From a virus: DNA of 26,843 bases. The stretch is taken from positions 1 to 26,843 of IMG/VR virus record IMGVR_UViG_3300032516_007631, one strand, 5' to 3'. This document shows positions 1 to 7,232 of this stretch, in pieces. Within the stretch, counting starts at the first letter, position 1; each line of letters begins with the position of its first letter. A model generated the notes under the pieces. It saw only the letters and a program-made list of their open reading frames with translations, was not told where the DNA came from and ran no database searches. Made by a program: the position numbers and the translations under genes.

Positions 1-1035
1 TCACCTGGATGGAGGTCTGGGGCCAGGTCCGTTGATCTCGCGCTCAAGATCAGCCAGTCTGTGAATTATGTCATCGAATGTTGGGGGAGCACCGAAGAAC
101 ATCGCCTGCATGGCGTCGTGGTCCCGACGAAGGTCGGGCAGACGTTCGTTGCGGGGTAGTAGGTGGAAGCGGCCCGGCTTGGCTTCCATGTACTTGGCCC
201 ACGCACAGTGGTAGAAGCGGTCTTTGTGGAGCACCACTTTCCGGAGCAGGTTGAGATCGGCCAGGGCCTCATCTTTCACCGAAGCTTGAGCCATCATGGC
301 CACATCCGCGTAGTGGCGGGAGTATCTCGACGGCATCGGCTTGTCCAGCGGCCGGTGGTATTCGGCGTGCAGAATGGTCGCCTTCTCCCAGAACGTTCTA
401 CGGGCAACCACGGTTGTGATGGAGCAGGCCGGCTCGTGAAAGACATCCGGAAAGTGCTCGGCTGCGAAAGGCCGAACGGGGAAATCAGCGTGGGGGATCG
501 GCTCGGCATGCGTGCCAAGTTCGAGCACGACACGCGGGCGGATGTAGTCGAGACGGGATTTGAGGGCTGCAGGGTACTCAAACTCGACGGTGTTGGGGTC
601 CTTGGGGCTGATTCCAAGCCCCCGGCCATCGTTACCCAGCACCCCGGCGATTCGCGCCCCAAGTGCCGACACGAACGGGCCGGCGACGTACTCGCGGCAG
701 GCATTAAGCATATCCTCCAGCAGCGGTTGGCGTTTCGTGTGGGACAGATCGGCGCGCCGAGGATCCCTGTCGCCAGCGAATCCCAGCCGTTCAAAATCGA
801 CAGCCAGGTCGATGTCCTCTGAAAACCGCTGGATGAGGTTGAAGCACTTGGACAGACTGGTGCCGCCTTTGAACGTGAGCCAGCCATCGAGTTCGGGAAT
901 GGCAAACAACTGCTTAAGGAGCCAGCAGACCCAGAAGTCTTTCTCGATGATGACCTCATGCACCCCCATGCGCTCGGACGTCTCGTTAAACAGGTCGGCG
1001 CGGTCGCGGGGCGGCATCCTAGCGACGCTGTCCAT
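1..1035 (-). CDS. AbiEii-type nucleotidyltransferase toxin
   Basis: This 344-aa protein matches the AbiEii/AbiGii toxin family (PF08843), minimal nucleotidyltransferases that arrest growth, known from abortive-infection type IV toxin-antitoxin systems. The nucleotidyltransferase signature KGGTSLSK is at about residues 56-63, followed by FSEDIDL at 71-77, which carries the metal-binding acidic residues. Length fits the family and the gene appears intact, ending exactly at the window edge. It starts three bases after the antitoxin stop, so the two are co-transcribed in the usual antitoxin-then-toxin order. The family call is secure from motifs. Whether it protects this element from competing phages is inferred from the family. 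Confidence 0.9.
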   Translation of the reverse strand: MDSVARMPPRDRADLFNETSERMGVHEVIIEKDFWVCWLLKQLFAIPELDGWLTFKGGTSLSKCFNLIQRFSEDIDLAVDFERLGFAGDRDPRRADLSHTKRQPLLEDMLNACREYVAGPFVSALGARIAGVLGNDGRGLGISPKDPNTVEFEYPAALKSRLDYIRPRVVLELGTHAEPIPHADFPVRPFAAEHFPDVFHEPACSITTVVARRTFWEKATILHAEYHRPLDKPMPSRYSRHYADVAMMAQASVKDEALADLNLLRKVVLHKDRFYHCAWAKYMEAKPGRFHLLPRNERLPDLRRDHDAMQAMFFGAPPTFDDIIHRLADLEREINGPGPRPPSR

Positions 1036-1038
1036 GAG

Positions 1039-1644
1039 TCAGTCGTCCTTGGCGACTTGCTTGGCGACCTCGTGAATCCAATCCGTGCCATATCGTGTGT
1101 CATCCGCCAGTTGTCTGCGTTCACGCGGCGAGAGGGCATGGCGCAAGTGTTGGACCACGTTCTGATCCACGGCGTCGCGGCCGAGATGCCGCAGGGCTTG
1201 GACGACAGTCGCAGAAAGCACGCTGTTCGCTCTGAGGTCCTTGGGGCGTGCGTGTTGGAACTGGATCGTGCGGTTGCCGACGCGGATGCGCTTGGTGGGG
1301 CCGTCGGAGAGATAGGCATACCGTGCCGGCACCTGCTGGTCTAGGCCGAGCCGGTTGGCGGCGAGAGCACCTTGCGGCGCGACCGTCCAACGGAACTTCC
1401 GTGACAACGCCTGTGCGACTTGGTCGATGTCTGGACTTAGCCGGCCGCCCAGCCTCTCGTTGAGGCGGGGGTAGTCGAAGAGGCCTGGCGCCAGTCGGCG
1501 AATGGTTCCATCCTGAGCCATGCGGGCCAGAACGCGGCCGAGCGTGCCCGTGCTCGCCAGGTCACGCAGGTCCTTTCGCGTGAAGGCATATCCCCGGCCG
1601 TGTTTCCGCAGCAGGCGTTCGATTGACTGGCGTAGAGAGTCCAT
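1039..1644 (-). CDS. AbiEi-like antitoxin (DUF6088 family)
   Basis: This protein of about 201 aa pairs with the AbiEii toxin immediately downstream. The N-terminal half has a winged-helix look (around residues 10-60, with KHGRGYAFTRKDL and LARMAQDGTIRRLAPGLF), as in DUF6088/AbiEi antitoxins that bind their own promoter. The C-terminal half would neutralise the toxin by family precedent. I chose the ATG at 1644 because GGAGG lies five bases upstream (1650-1654). In-frame starts at 1656 and at a GTG at 1665 are possible but lack such a site, and the GTG would overlap the putative operator. Confidence 0.82.
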   Translation of the reverse strand: MDSLRQSIERLLRKHGRGYAFTRKDLRDLASTGTLGRVLARMAQDGTIRRLAPGLFDYPRLNERLGGRLSPDIDQVAQALSRKFRWTVAPQGALAANRLGLDQQVPARYAYLSDGPTKRIRVGNRTIQFQHARPKDLRANSVLSATVVQALRHLGRDAVDQNVVQHLRHALSPRERRQLADDTRYGTDWIHEVAKQVAKDD

Positions 1645-1660
1645 AACGGCCTCCATCGGC

Positions 1661-1689
1661 GTCACAAAAAATACCCTACTTCTTGTGAC
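1661..1689 (-). promoter_or_regulatory. Palindromic operator of the AbiE pair
   Basis: GTCACAA at 1661-1667 and TTGTGAC at 1683-1689 form a perfect 7-bp inverted repeat with a 15-bp AT-rich centre, about 17-45 bases upstream of the antitoxin start. AbiEi-type antitoxins are known to repress their own promoters through inverted repeats, so this is the expected operator. Its location in the short gap after the HTH gene gives the toxin-antitoxin pair a promoter separate from the recombinase operon. The binding role is inferred. Confidence 0.55.
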
Positions 1690-1692
1690 ACT

Positions 1693-2136
1693 TCAAGGGG
1701 AAACTACCAGTTGGCCTCTGAGCTTCTGCCACAGATGCCGCTGTCTGCGCCAGTCGGACATGGCCGCGACGGGGCGAATCTGACGCTCGGAGATGGGGTC
1801 GCGGCCCGATGCGGTGCGCGGCAGGAACAGGATTTCCTCTTGGGTGTCCGGCGCCAGGTTCAGCAGGTTCATGATCTGCGTCACGCGGGCCCGCGTCACG
1901 TGGCCGAGGCGGGCCAGGTCGGCGTAGTCGCGGACTGCGCCCTTGCGGATGAGGCCGTCGAAGTGGATGGCCAGAGCCATCAGACGCGCGAGGCGCGGCA
2001 CGCGGCCGGGTTCGACCGCGGGCGGCACGGGGGCCTCGCCCTGGCGCAATCGCCTGCGCCCTTGGGCGCCGGGCTTGAAATGCACCTTGCAGGCGACCGT
2101 GATGCCGGCCCCGGTTTCACTCGCGCTCAGGTTCAT
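1693..2136 (-). CDS. HTH protein of the recombinase operon (KorB-like)
   Basis: This 147-aa protein overlaps the recombinase stop by four bases (ATGA), so it is translationally coupled. Around residues 63-106 there is a helix-turn-helix of the KorB/ParB type, with the run DYADLARLGHVTRARVTQIM. Small proteins of this kind commonly follow large serine recombinases next to DUF2924 genes. A DNA-binding accessory or regulatory role is inferred; no catalytic motif is seen. The basic N-terminal segment (FKPGAQGRRRLRQGE) is typical of this partner family as I remember it. Confidence 0.75.
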   Translation of the reverse strand: MNLSASETGAGITVACKVHFKPGAQGRRRLRQGEAPVPPAVEPGRVPRLARLMALAIHFDGLIRKGAVRDYADLARLGHVTRARVTQIMNLLNLAPDTQEEILFLPRTASGRDPISERQIRPVAAMSDWRRQRHLWQKLRGQLVVSP

Positions 2137-3689
2137 GCTTCCACCTCCTCGCGGCTCACCAATTCGGCGGCCAGGGTCTTGATGCCCGTCGGTCGGAAGG
2201 TCACCGATATCTGGCCATCCCGGCCGTCGTAGGCCACGCGTTCGACCAGGAGTTGCAGCACCCGCGCCTGCTCGCGCGGCGCGAGCGAATCCCACACGGG
2301 GTCGAACAGCGACAGGGCCGTGGCCAGGTCGCTCTCGTCGACCTGCTCGCGGTCCAGGGCCGCCATCTCCTGGCGGACCTCCATTGCCCGCTGCTCGCCC
2401 TTGCGGATGCGGTCCTGAAGGTCGGCCAGCCTGCCCCGGGCGGTCTCGTCCCGGGCGGCAGCGTCGAGCGCCAGGCGGACACTGTCGTTGAGCTGCGCGA
2501 GTTCGCGGTCCAGGCCGCGGCGTTCCGCTTCGAGCCGCCGCAGGTCTTCCGCCCGTTGGCGGCGGGCGTGCCGTAACGTCTCGGCCACCAGACCGGGGTC
2601 GCGGCCGACGGCGCGTATCTGGTCGACCACGAACCGCTCGATCTCCGCCGCCGGCACCGATTTCGTCGGGCAGGTGTCCCAGCCCCGCTTCTGGGCGTGG
2701 ACGCAGACGTAGTAGCGGTAGCGCTTGTTGCCCCTGGCCGTGAACGCGTGGGCCATGGCGCAGCCGCAAGGGGCGCACTGGAGCAGGCCCTTGAGGATGG
2801 CCCCGTGCTTGTTCCGGTCGTGCTTGCCGCGGCTGGCGCCGTTGCGGCGGAGGCGCCCGTGCACCTCGCGCCAGAGTTCCTCGCCCACGATGGCCTCGTG
2901 TTCGGCGTCGTACATCTGGCCGTGGTAATTGACCTTCCCTCGGTAGGCGACGTTCGAGAGGAGCCGGAGGAGGCTGCTCTTGTCGAAGGGCTGCCCCCCG
3001 CGTTCGCGGCCCTTGCGGGTGACCCACCGCTTGTTCGTCCAGCCACGGCGCGCCAGTTCCTGAACCGTCGGTATCAGGGCCTGGTGCTCCAGGTACAACT
3101 CAAAGATGGCCCGGACCCGCTGGGCCTCGTCCTCGTTGACCACCAGTCTGCCGCCCTCGGGGGCAAGGTCGTAGCCGAGGATCGGCATGCCGCCCGTCCA
3201 CTTGCCCTTGCGCCGGGCGGCCGACATCTTGTCGCGCGTGCGCTCGGCGATGATCTCCCGCTCGAACTGGGCGAAGGATAGCAGGACGTTCAGCACCAGC
3301 CGGCCCATTGAAGTGGCGGTGTTGAACTGCTGGGTGACGCTGACGAACGAGACGTTGTACCGGTCGAGCGTCTCGATGATCCGCGCGAAGTCGAGGAGCG
3401 ACCGGCTCAGGCGGTCCACCTTGTAGACGACGATGCAGGCGACCTTCCCGGCCTCGACGTCGGCCAGAAGGCGTTTCACCGCCGGGCGGTCCATGTCGCC
3501 GCCGCTGTAGCCGCCGTCGTCGTAGCGGTCCTTGAGGCAGACCCAGCCCTCGTTCTTCTGGCTGGCGATGTACGCCTCGGCCGATTCGCGCTGGGCGTCG
3601 AGGGAGTTGAAGTCGCGGTCCAGCCCCTCGTCGGTGGATTTACGGGTGTAGATGGCACAGCGTATCGTCCTGGTGGCCGGTTTGATCAT
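2133..3689 (-). CDS. Large serine recombinase
   Basis: This 518-aa site-specific recombinase has the three usual parts. The N-terminal resolvase domain holds the catalytic serine (Ser18 in IYTRKS) and DRLSRSLLDFARI. The recombinase domain spans about residues 180-290, and a zinc beta-ribbon is around 300-350 (CAPCG and later YVCVHA..CP cysteines). A C-terminal coiled-coil region runs from about 370 to 450. It would cut and rejoin attachment sites through a Ser-DNA intermediate, so it is the best candidate integrase for this element. The start at 3689 is fixed by the ATGA overlap with the DUF2924 stop and by homology beginning at MIKPATRTIRCAIYTRKS; an upstream in-frame extension is not homologous. 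I could not identify attachment sites. Confidence 0.93.
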   Translation of the reverse strand: MIKPATRTIRCAIYTRKSTDEGLDRDFNSLDAQRESAEAYIASQKNEGWVCLKDRYDDGGYSGGDMDRPAVKRLLADVEAGKVACIVVYKVDRLSRSLLDFARIIETLDRYNVSFVSVTQQFNTATSMGRLVLNVLLSFAQFEREIIAERTRDKMSAARRKGKWTGGMPILGYDLAPEGGRLVVNEDEAQRVRAIFELYLEHQALIPTVQELARRGWTNKRWVTRKGRERGGQPFDKSSLLRLLSNVAYRGKVNYHGQMYDAEHEAIVGEELWREVHGRLRRNGASRGKHDRNKHGAILKGLLQCAPCGCAMAHAFTARGNKRYRYYVCVHAQKRGWDTCPTKSVPAAEIERFVVDQIRAVGRDPGLVAETLRHARRQRAEDLRRLEAERRGLDRELAQLNDSVRLALDAAARDETARGRLADLQDRIRKGEQRAMEVRQEMAALDREQVDESDLATALSLFDPVWDSLAPREQARVLQLLVERVAYDGRDGQISVTFRPTGIKTLAAELVSREEVEA

Positions 3690-4180
3690 GCCTTCTTCCC
3701 TTCCTTCCCCGCCATGCCGAAGAACAGCATCCCGTTCCAGTGGGCGCCGGTGACCTGCTGGGCCACGGCACTCAGGGACCGGTAGACCTCGCCACCGCAC
3801 TCGAAGCCATCGTCCAAGACCGTCACGCGGATGGCCCGGCCCTTGTACTCACGCACCATGACCGTCCCCGGCACCGGCAGGCGGCCGTCCGTCGGCGCGG
3901 CAATCCTGCCGACCGCGAGGGGACCTGCGCCCGCCGCAGTGACCTTGGGGGCATAGATGCGCAGGTCCGCATCGTTGGCCAGTTCTTCGGCTCGCCGCCG
4001 GGCGGGGTCGGACAGGCCGCCCTCTGCGTTCGCCTGCATCCGCCAGATGATGCGTTTCCACAGGAGTGCCTTGTGGTGCGACCGGCACTCCTCGCCGAAG
4101 ACCTCGGCGTACCGTGCCCTGAGTTCCGGCACGGTCATCGCCTTGAGGGCGGCGACCTCCTTCTCGACGTTCATGCCCAT
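3686..4180 (-). CDS. DUF2924 domain protein
   Basis: This 164-aa protein matches DUF2924 (PF11149). It has an N-terminal helical part and a C-terminal signature with PGTVMVREYKGRAIRVTVL and YRSLSAVAQQVTGAHWNG. Its function is unknown, but members sit directly upstream of large serine recombinases, as here, where the ATGA overlap couples it to the recombinase. AGGAGG lies six bases before the first ATG, supporting the start at 4180; the ATG two codons later is an alternative. A two-part motif shared with the accessory cluster 17 kb away lies 45 bases upstream of this start. Confidence 0.88.
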   Translation of the reverse strand: MGMNVEKEVAALKAMTVPELRARYAEVFGEECRSHHKALLWKRIIWRMQANAEGGLSDPARRRAEELANDADLRIYAPKVTAAGAGPLAVGRIAAPTDGRLPVPGTVMVREYKGRAIRVTVLDDGFECGGEVYRSLSAVAQQVTGAHWNGMLFFGMAGKEGKKA

Positions 4181-4225
4181 GCCAAGCCTCCTATCTTGCG
4201 CTCTCGATACTCGTTAACCACTGCT

Positions 4226-4278
4226 TGGATCAGGGCGTGAGCGCGCGAAGGCATCCAGTCAATTCCGGGGAATTCCGG
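4226..4278 (-). promoter_or_regulatory. Two-part motif, copy A, upstream of DUF2924
   Basis: On the plus strand TGGATCAGGGC (4226-4236) is followed 25 bases later by two ATTCCGG copies exactly 10 bp apart (4262-4268, 4272-4278). The same arrangement occurs at 21209-21262, and a one-box version at 22868-22932. Each time the motif lies about 37-45 bases before the start codon of a minus-strand gene. I read it as a shared promoter or operator; the function is inferred. It overlaps the 3' end of the preceding small gene. Confidence 0.4.
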
Positions 4279-4453
4279 CAGCCCTTTCCGGCCCGGCATG
4301 GGTGGCCACAGGGGGGTCAGGCGAGTCCGGTGGCATTTCAGGGACGTACCCGCGTCGGCACCTCGCCCGCAGGAATCCAGCGGCGAGGATGGCGGCCACC
4401 TCGTCCAGCCGCTCATCGGCGGTCATGCTGTCGCGGTTCAGCGAGTTGGTCAT
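4259..4453 (-). CDS. Small conserved protein upstream of DUF2924
   Basis: This 64-aa protein begins MTNSLNRDSMTADERLDEVA and continues with AAILAAGFLRARCRR. I recognise this start from small ORFs that precede DUF2924/recombinase pairs; I know no function for it. The start at 4453 is supported by GGAGG six bases upstream. An ATG two codons earlier would abut the ribosome-binding site and is less likely. It is the first gene of the recombinase operon. The C-terminal third (PPDSPDPPVATHAGPERAAG) is proline-rich and probably disordered. Confidence 0.65.
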   Translation of the reverse strand: MTNSLNRDSMTADERLDEVAAILAAGFLRARCRRGYVPEMPPDSPDPPVATHAGPERAAGIPRN

Positions 4454-4530
4454 CGGCATCCTCCGGCATACTGGCTGGGGGCTGCGGCGCTCCCATACTG
4501 TGTATTTACCGGAGCCACGCGTGATGTGAC

Positions 4531-4551
4531 GAGGCCCCACGAATGGGGCTC
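4531..4551. repeat. Hairpin in the divergent intergenic region
   Basis: GAGGCCCCA and TGGGGCTC flank a CGAA loop, giving an 8-9 bp stem with one bulge, between the divergent 4453 and 4675 genes. No T-run follows on either strand, so a terminator is unlikely. It could be an operator or lie in the leader of the recombinase operon. Function is unknown. Confidence 0.35.
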
Positions 4552-4604
4552 GATAGTGGGGTACGCCAAGCGGGTAGTAGCGGCAGAAGGGGGTGCATTT
4601 CCTC

Positions 4605-4633
4605 TTGCGTGAAGGACCGCTTTCGAGTACAGT
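4605..4633 (+). promoter_or_regulatory. Candidate sigma-70-type promoter of the 4675 module
   Basis: TTGCGT (4605-4610) and TACAGT (4628-4633) are separated by 17 bases and lie about 40 bases before the start of the 4675 gene. Each box has four or fewer mismatches to consensus, so this is a plausible but unproven promoter for the two-gene module. Confidence 0.3.
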
Positions 4634-4674
4634 TAGGCTCATGTTAGGGGGGCGGGACCGAAAGGACGCATGGC

Positions 4675-5853
4675 ATGGCAACGTACAATCTCCGTCACTT
4701 CTCACACGCTGAAGCCCTGAAGCACATTGCCCGGGAGCATCTCATTGCGCTTCTCGCGCCGCATGCGGGTTTTTTCTCAGGTCGGGGCGTGGCGATCCCT
4801 TCCGCGGCGAGCAGGCAGAGCATTGACTACGAGGGCCTGGTCAAGACTCTCATGACGCCCGACATCGACACGCCGAAGGACTTGGCCGACGCACTGTTCT
4901 TCATTAACGAGATGGCCACGACCGAAGGGATGGCGTGCCTGCTTGAAGAGGCGGAGCGCCTCAAGATCGACATCATTGGGGCGCCGGCGCCTACGCCTGC
5001 CGATGTAGCCTTGCAGATGTGGCTTAAGAATCGCGATGTGCTGGAACGGAAACACGCCGAGCAGTTCCTGACCAATCTGAGGTCGTTTGAGTCCTACCAG
5101 ACCACGCTGTCACCGGTCCCACCCTTCACGTTGCCCTCTGCCGCCACGCTCAAGGCTCTCGAGGGAGACCTGAACGGATGGTTCGAACAGAAGAATCGCG
5201 GCCGCAATTCCCGCGTGTTCGTCTTCCCACGAGGGAGCGCGGTGTTGTTTCTTGTTCGCCACGGCGACCCTTACAAGCGCGAGGGGACCATTGCCGAGGG
5301 CGGTGAATCCTCCAGCGTCTATTACTGGCCCGAGAAGTTCGACGTGCTGGTTTGTGTGCCCGCAGAGGGGGAGATTCGCGTGCATGCCGGCAGCAAAGGC
5401 GAGAGAACGCTCTGCCGCACGGTGTTTGGGCGGCACCTGTTCGGCAGCGACGACTTTTTCGCAAGCGACCGCCGGTACACCCTGGAACCCCTGAGGGAAA
5501 AGGGAGAAGCAGCCCTGGCGTGCGGCGACGTTGACGGCATGGAGTCCGTAGTCCTGACCGAGGTGCAGTTCTTCTGGGGCGGGGAGCAGAAGGAGAAGGA
5601 GGTCCGGAAGGCCGAGAACATCTTTGCGGCCTATGCGGCCCGTGAGGCCCACATGCCCACCAAGGCGCCGATCATCAAGGCGAGTTTCCGCGTCGTTTTC
5701 TCCGACTCCAAGACGGCGAGGACCGTTACCATCCGCACGCCGAACGTCGCCCAGTATACGCGCGATAGTGACAGCGGAATCATCGAGAAATGGCTGGCTC
5801 TTCGCGGATTTGTCGTGCAGCAGAAAGCACAGGCCCATGAAGATGCCGCTTAA
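4675..5853 (+). CDS. Unrecognised protein, first gene of a two-gene module
   Basis: I do not recognise a named family in this 392-aa protein. It is soluble-looking, with no signal peptide or membrane segment. Residues 1-170 are mainly helical. The central part has a beta-rich stretch with VRHGDPYKREG and YYWPEKFDVLVCVPAEGEI (about 200-245), and the C-terminal portion (about 345-385) is another beta-rich unit ending in IIEKWLALRGFVV. It is transcribed away from the recombinase operon and overlaps the start of the next gene by 11-17 bases, so the pair is probably translated together. The ATG at 4675 is used; ATGGCATGGCA offers one earlier weak option. A defence or regulatory role is possible from position, but nothing in the sequence proves it. 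Confidence 0.7.
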   Translation: MATYNLRHFSHAEALKHIAREHLIALLAPHAGFFSGRGVAIPSAASRQSIDYEGLVKTLMTPDIDTPKDLADALFFINEMATTEGMACLLEEAERLKIDIIGAPAPTPADVALQMWLKNRDVLERKHAEQFLTNLRSFESYQTTLSPVPPFTLPSAATLKALEGDLNGWFEQKNRGRNSRVFVFPRGSAVLFLVRHGDPYKREGTIAEGGESSSVYYWPEKFDVLVCVPAEGEIRVHAGSKGERTLCRTVFGRHLFGSDDFFASDRRYTLEPLREKGEAALACGDVDGMESVVLTEVQFFWGGEQKEKEVRKAENIFAAYAAREAHMPTKAPIIKASFRVVFSDSKTARTVTIRTPNVAQYTRDSDSGIIEKWLALRGFVVQQKAQAHEDAA

Positions 5854-6706
5854 GGAGTTCTGGCAGACGCTGGAGTCCCTGCCCGGCCTGGCGGCGATTG
5901 CCGCAGAGTGGCAAGCTCTGCTCGGAACGGAGTACGATGCCGTGCGGGGCTTTCTGCAGCCCACCAGCCGGGAGGCGACGGCCTACCGGTCGCCGCAACC
6001 TGGCCGATACTGCGTCCACAAGGTGGTGAAGCACGGGCCGGGCGACTACACCGGCGTTTGCCCGGAAGGATGCGGCCCCATCTCGTTGTCGAAGTCCGAT
6101 GTGATTGTCTATGAACTGGACACCGCCGCTCTAGGCCGAGCAGTCGCTCAGGCTCTGAGCATCGAGCATACACAGTCGCCTGTGGCAAGCCTGCCTAAGA
6201 CCGCGCGAATTGGCACCTATGCACCCTATGCGGGGTTCCGGTTCCCTGTCTACTTGACCATCCGCACGGAGCCGGACGACTTCGGACAAGCGGTACATGG
6301 TCTCATGGCAAGTACTGACGGCCCCTTCATTCTTCTGGCTCCAACGCGAGAACTGTGCATCCCTGCCTCCGAGGAACTGTTGAAGCGCCAGAAGGCTTCT
6401 TTGCTGCCGCTCTCTGAGATTCTGGCGCTGGACCGACGGGGGAGGTTCGTTCTCGCCGACGGGCTGACCATCGACACCATCCTGGCCGACTTCCGCTCGG
6501 CCGTCTTGCCCCCTGTGAATGACCAGTCCGGGATGGTCTTCTTCCCCACGCCGCCGGACGCTCGGTGGGAGGACGTCACCATCCGCTTCCGCGACGACCA
6601 TACGGTGTCTGTCAACGTTAGCGGCGTGTCGCAGGTCTGCCACTACGCGAAGATGGGCATGGCCGCCGGCGCAACAGCAATCCCACGAAGCAGTGGGAAC
6701 TGCTGA
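5837..6706 (+). CDS. Unrecognised protein, second gene of the module, apparently frameshifted
   Basis: This frame gives 289 aa starting MKMPLKEFWQTLESLPGLAA; an ATG two codons later (5843) is equally possible. The fold is mixed alpha/beta and no catalytic motif is recognised. Two features point to a frameshift near 6660. The last dozen residues (MAAGATAIPRSSGNC) look out of frame, and the -1 frame immediately continues as a plausible winged-helix domain to a TAG at 6888. Read without the shift the protein would be about 350 aa with a C-terminal DNA-binding domain. The defect could be a true one-base deletion, a sequencing error or programmed frameshifting. The overlap with the preceding gene indicates shared function. 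Confidence 0.6.
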   Translation: MKMPLKEFWQTLESLPGLAAIAAEWQALLGTEYDAVRGFLQPTSREATAYRSPQPGRYCVHKVVKHGPGDYTGVCPEGCGPISLSKSDVIVYELDTAALGRAVAQALSIEHTQSPVASLPKTARIGTYAPYAGFRFPVYLTIRTEPDDFGQAVHGLMASTDGPFILLAPTRELCIPASEELLKRQKASLLPLSEILALDRRGRFVLADGLTIDTILADFRSAVLPPVNDQSGMVFFPTPPDARWEDVTIRFRDDHTVSVNVSGVSQVCHYAKMGMAAGATAIPRSSGNC

Positions 6707-6888
6707 GGGACTTCGCCGAGGCCCAGGGCCACTTTGATTGGAGTAGCCGCAAGGCCGACCGCAAGAAGCAGAAACGGCGCGAGGACCTGGCTAAGGACCT
6801 GCGCCGGTTCTTCCGTATTGAGGGCGATCCGTTCGTCGCGGAAGGGACCGGCTGGCGCGCCCGTTTTGCGGTCTCCTCCAGCGAGTAG
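6664..6888 (+). pseudogene. Out-of-frame C-terminal winged-helix part of the 5837 gene
   Basis: In the -1 frame relative to the 5837 gene this stretch encodes about 74 residues, including NPTKQWELLRDFAEAQGHFD, then WSSRKADRKKQKRRE and LAKDLRRFFRIEGDPF. This resembles winged-helix C-terminal domains that usually follow a tyrosine-rich CHYAKMGM-like segment, which is exactly where the upstream frame ends. There is no start codon of its own with a ribosome-binding site, so it is best read as the severed end of the upstream protein. Confidence 0.6.
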
Positions 6889-7232
6889 CCCCTTCCTCAG
6901 CGAGTTTTCGCTGACCGCTTTTCCGGAATCCCGAAGATTTCTGCCGCGGTAGTTCCCCGCTAAGTCCATCTTTCTGCCGCACTTACCGCGCCACCGCTGC
7001 GCGCCCGCCACACCCTTCTTAGTCTCCCTGCGAAATCTCGCCAGCCGCGAGTGGCGGGTCCGGCACGACCACGTATCTGACACCCGCCCCGCGGCGACGC
7101 CCCCAGCCGGACCTGTCCCGCGGGGCCAAGACAGCGGCGCTGGGAGGTCCGGCATGCATCCGACGGCGGCACATGCACACCGGCTGCTTGGGGCTGTAGC
7201 GCGAGTCTCTCCGCGCCCGCGGGGAGACCCAA
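6889..7232. other. Gene-poor gap before the sigma factor gene
   Basis: In these 344 bases I see no convincing gene on either strand; open frames here lack ribosome-binding sites and recognisable products. CAGCGA (6898-6903) and TCGCTG (6908-6913) form a 6-bp stem with a GTTT loop just after the frameshifted gene, a possible weak terminator since a short T-run follows (6920-6923). A second, stronger hairpin at the right end carries the sigma gene ribosome-binding site. The gap separates the left module from the phage early genes, so an attachment site or major promoter could lie here, but I cannot identify one. Confidence 0.5.
7205..7228 (+). promoter_or_regulatory. Hairpin enclosing the sigma-factor ribosome-binding site
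   Basis: GTCTCTCCGCG (7205-7215) pairs with CGCGGGGAGAC (7218-7228), leaving at least ten pairs with one G-U and a four-base loop. The Shine-Dalgarno GGGGAG (7221-7226), seven bases before the GTG start at 7233, lies in the 3' arm. When folded, the stem would hide the site from ribosomes. Translational control of the sigma factor is inferred. Confidence 0.45.

Noticed and set aside
163-822. Plus-strand open frame opposite the AbiEii toxin gene.
   Set aside because: The toxin motifs are on the minus strand, and the plus frame has no recognisable product.
4531-4551. Hairpin as a terminator for the 4675 or recombinase operon.
   Set aside because: It lies between divergent genes and has no T-run on either strand.
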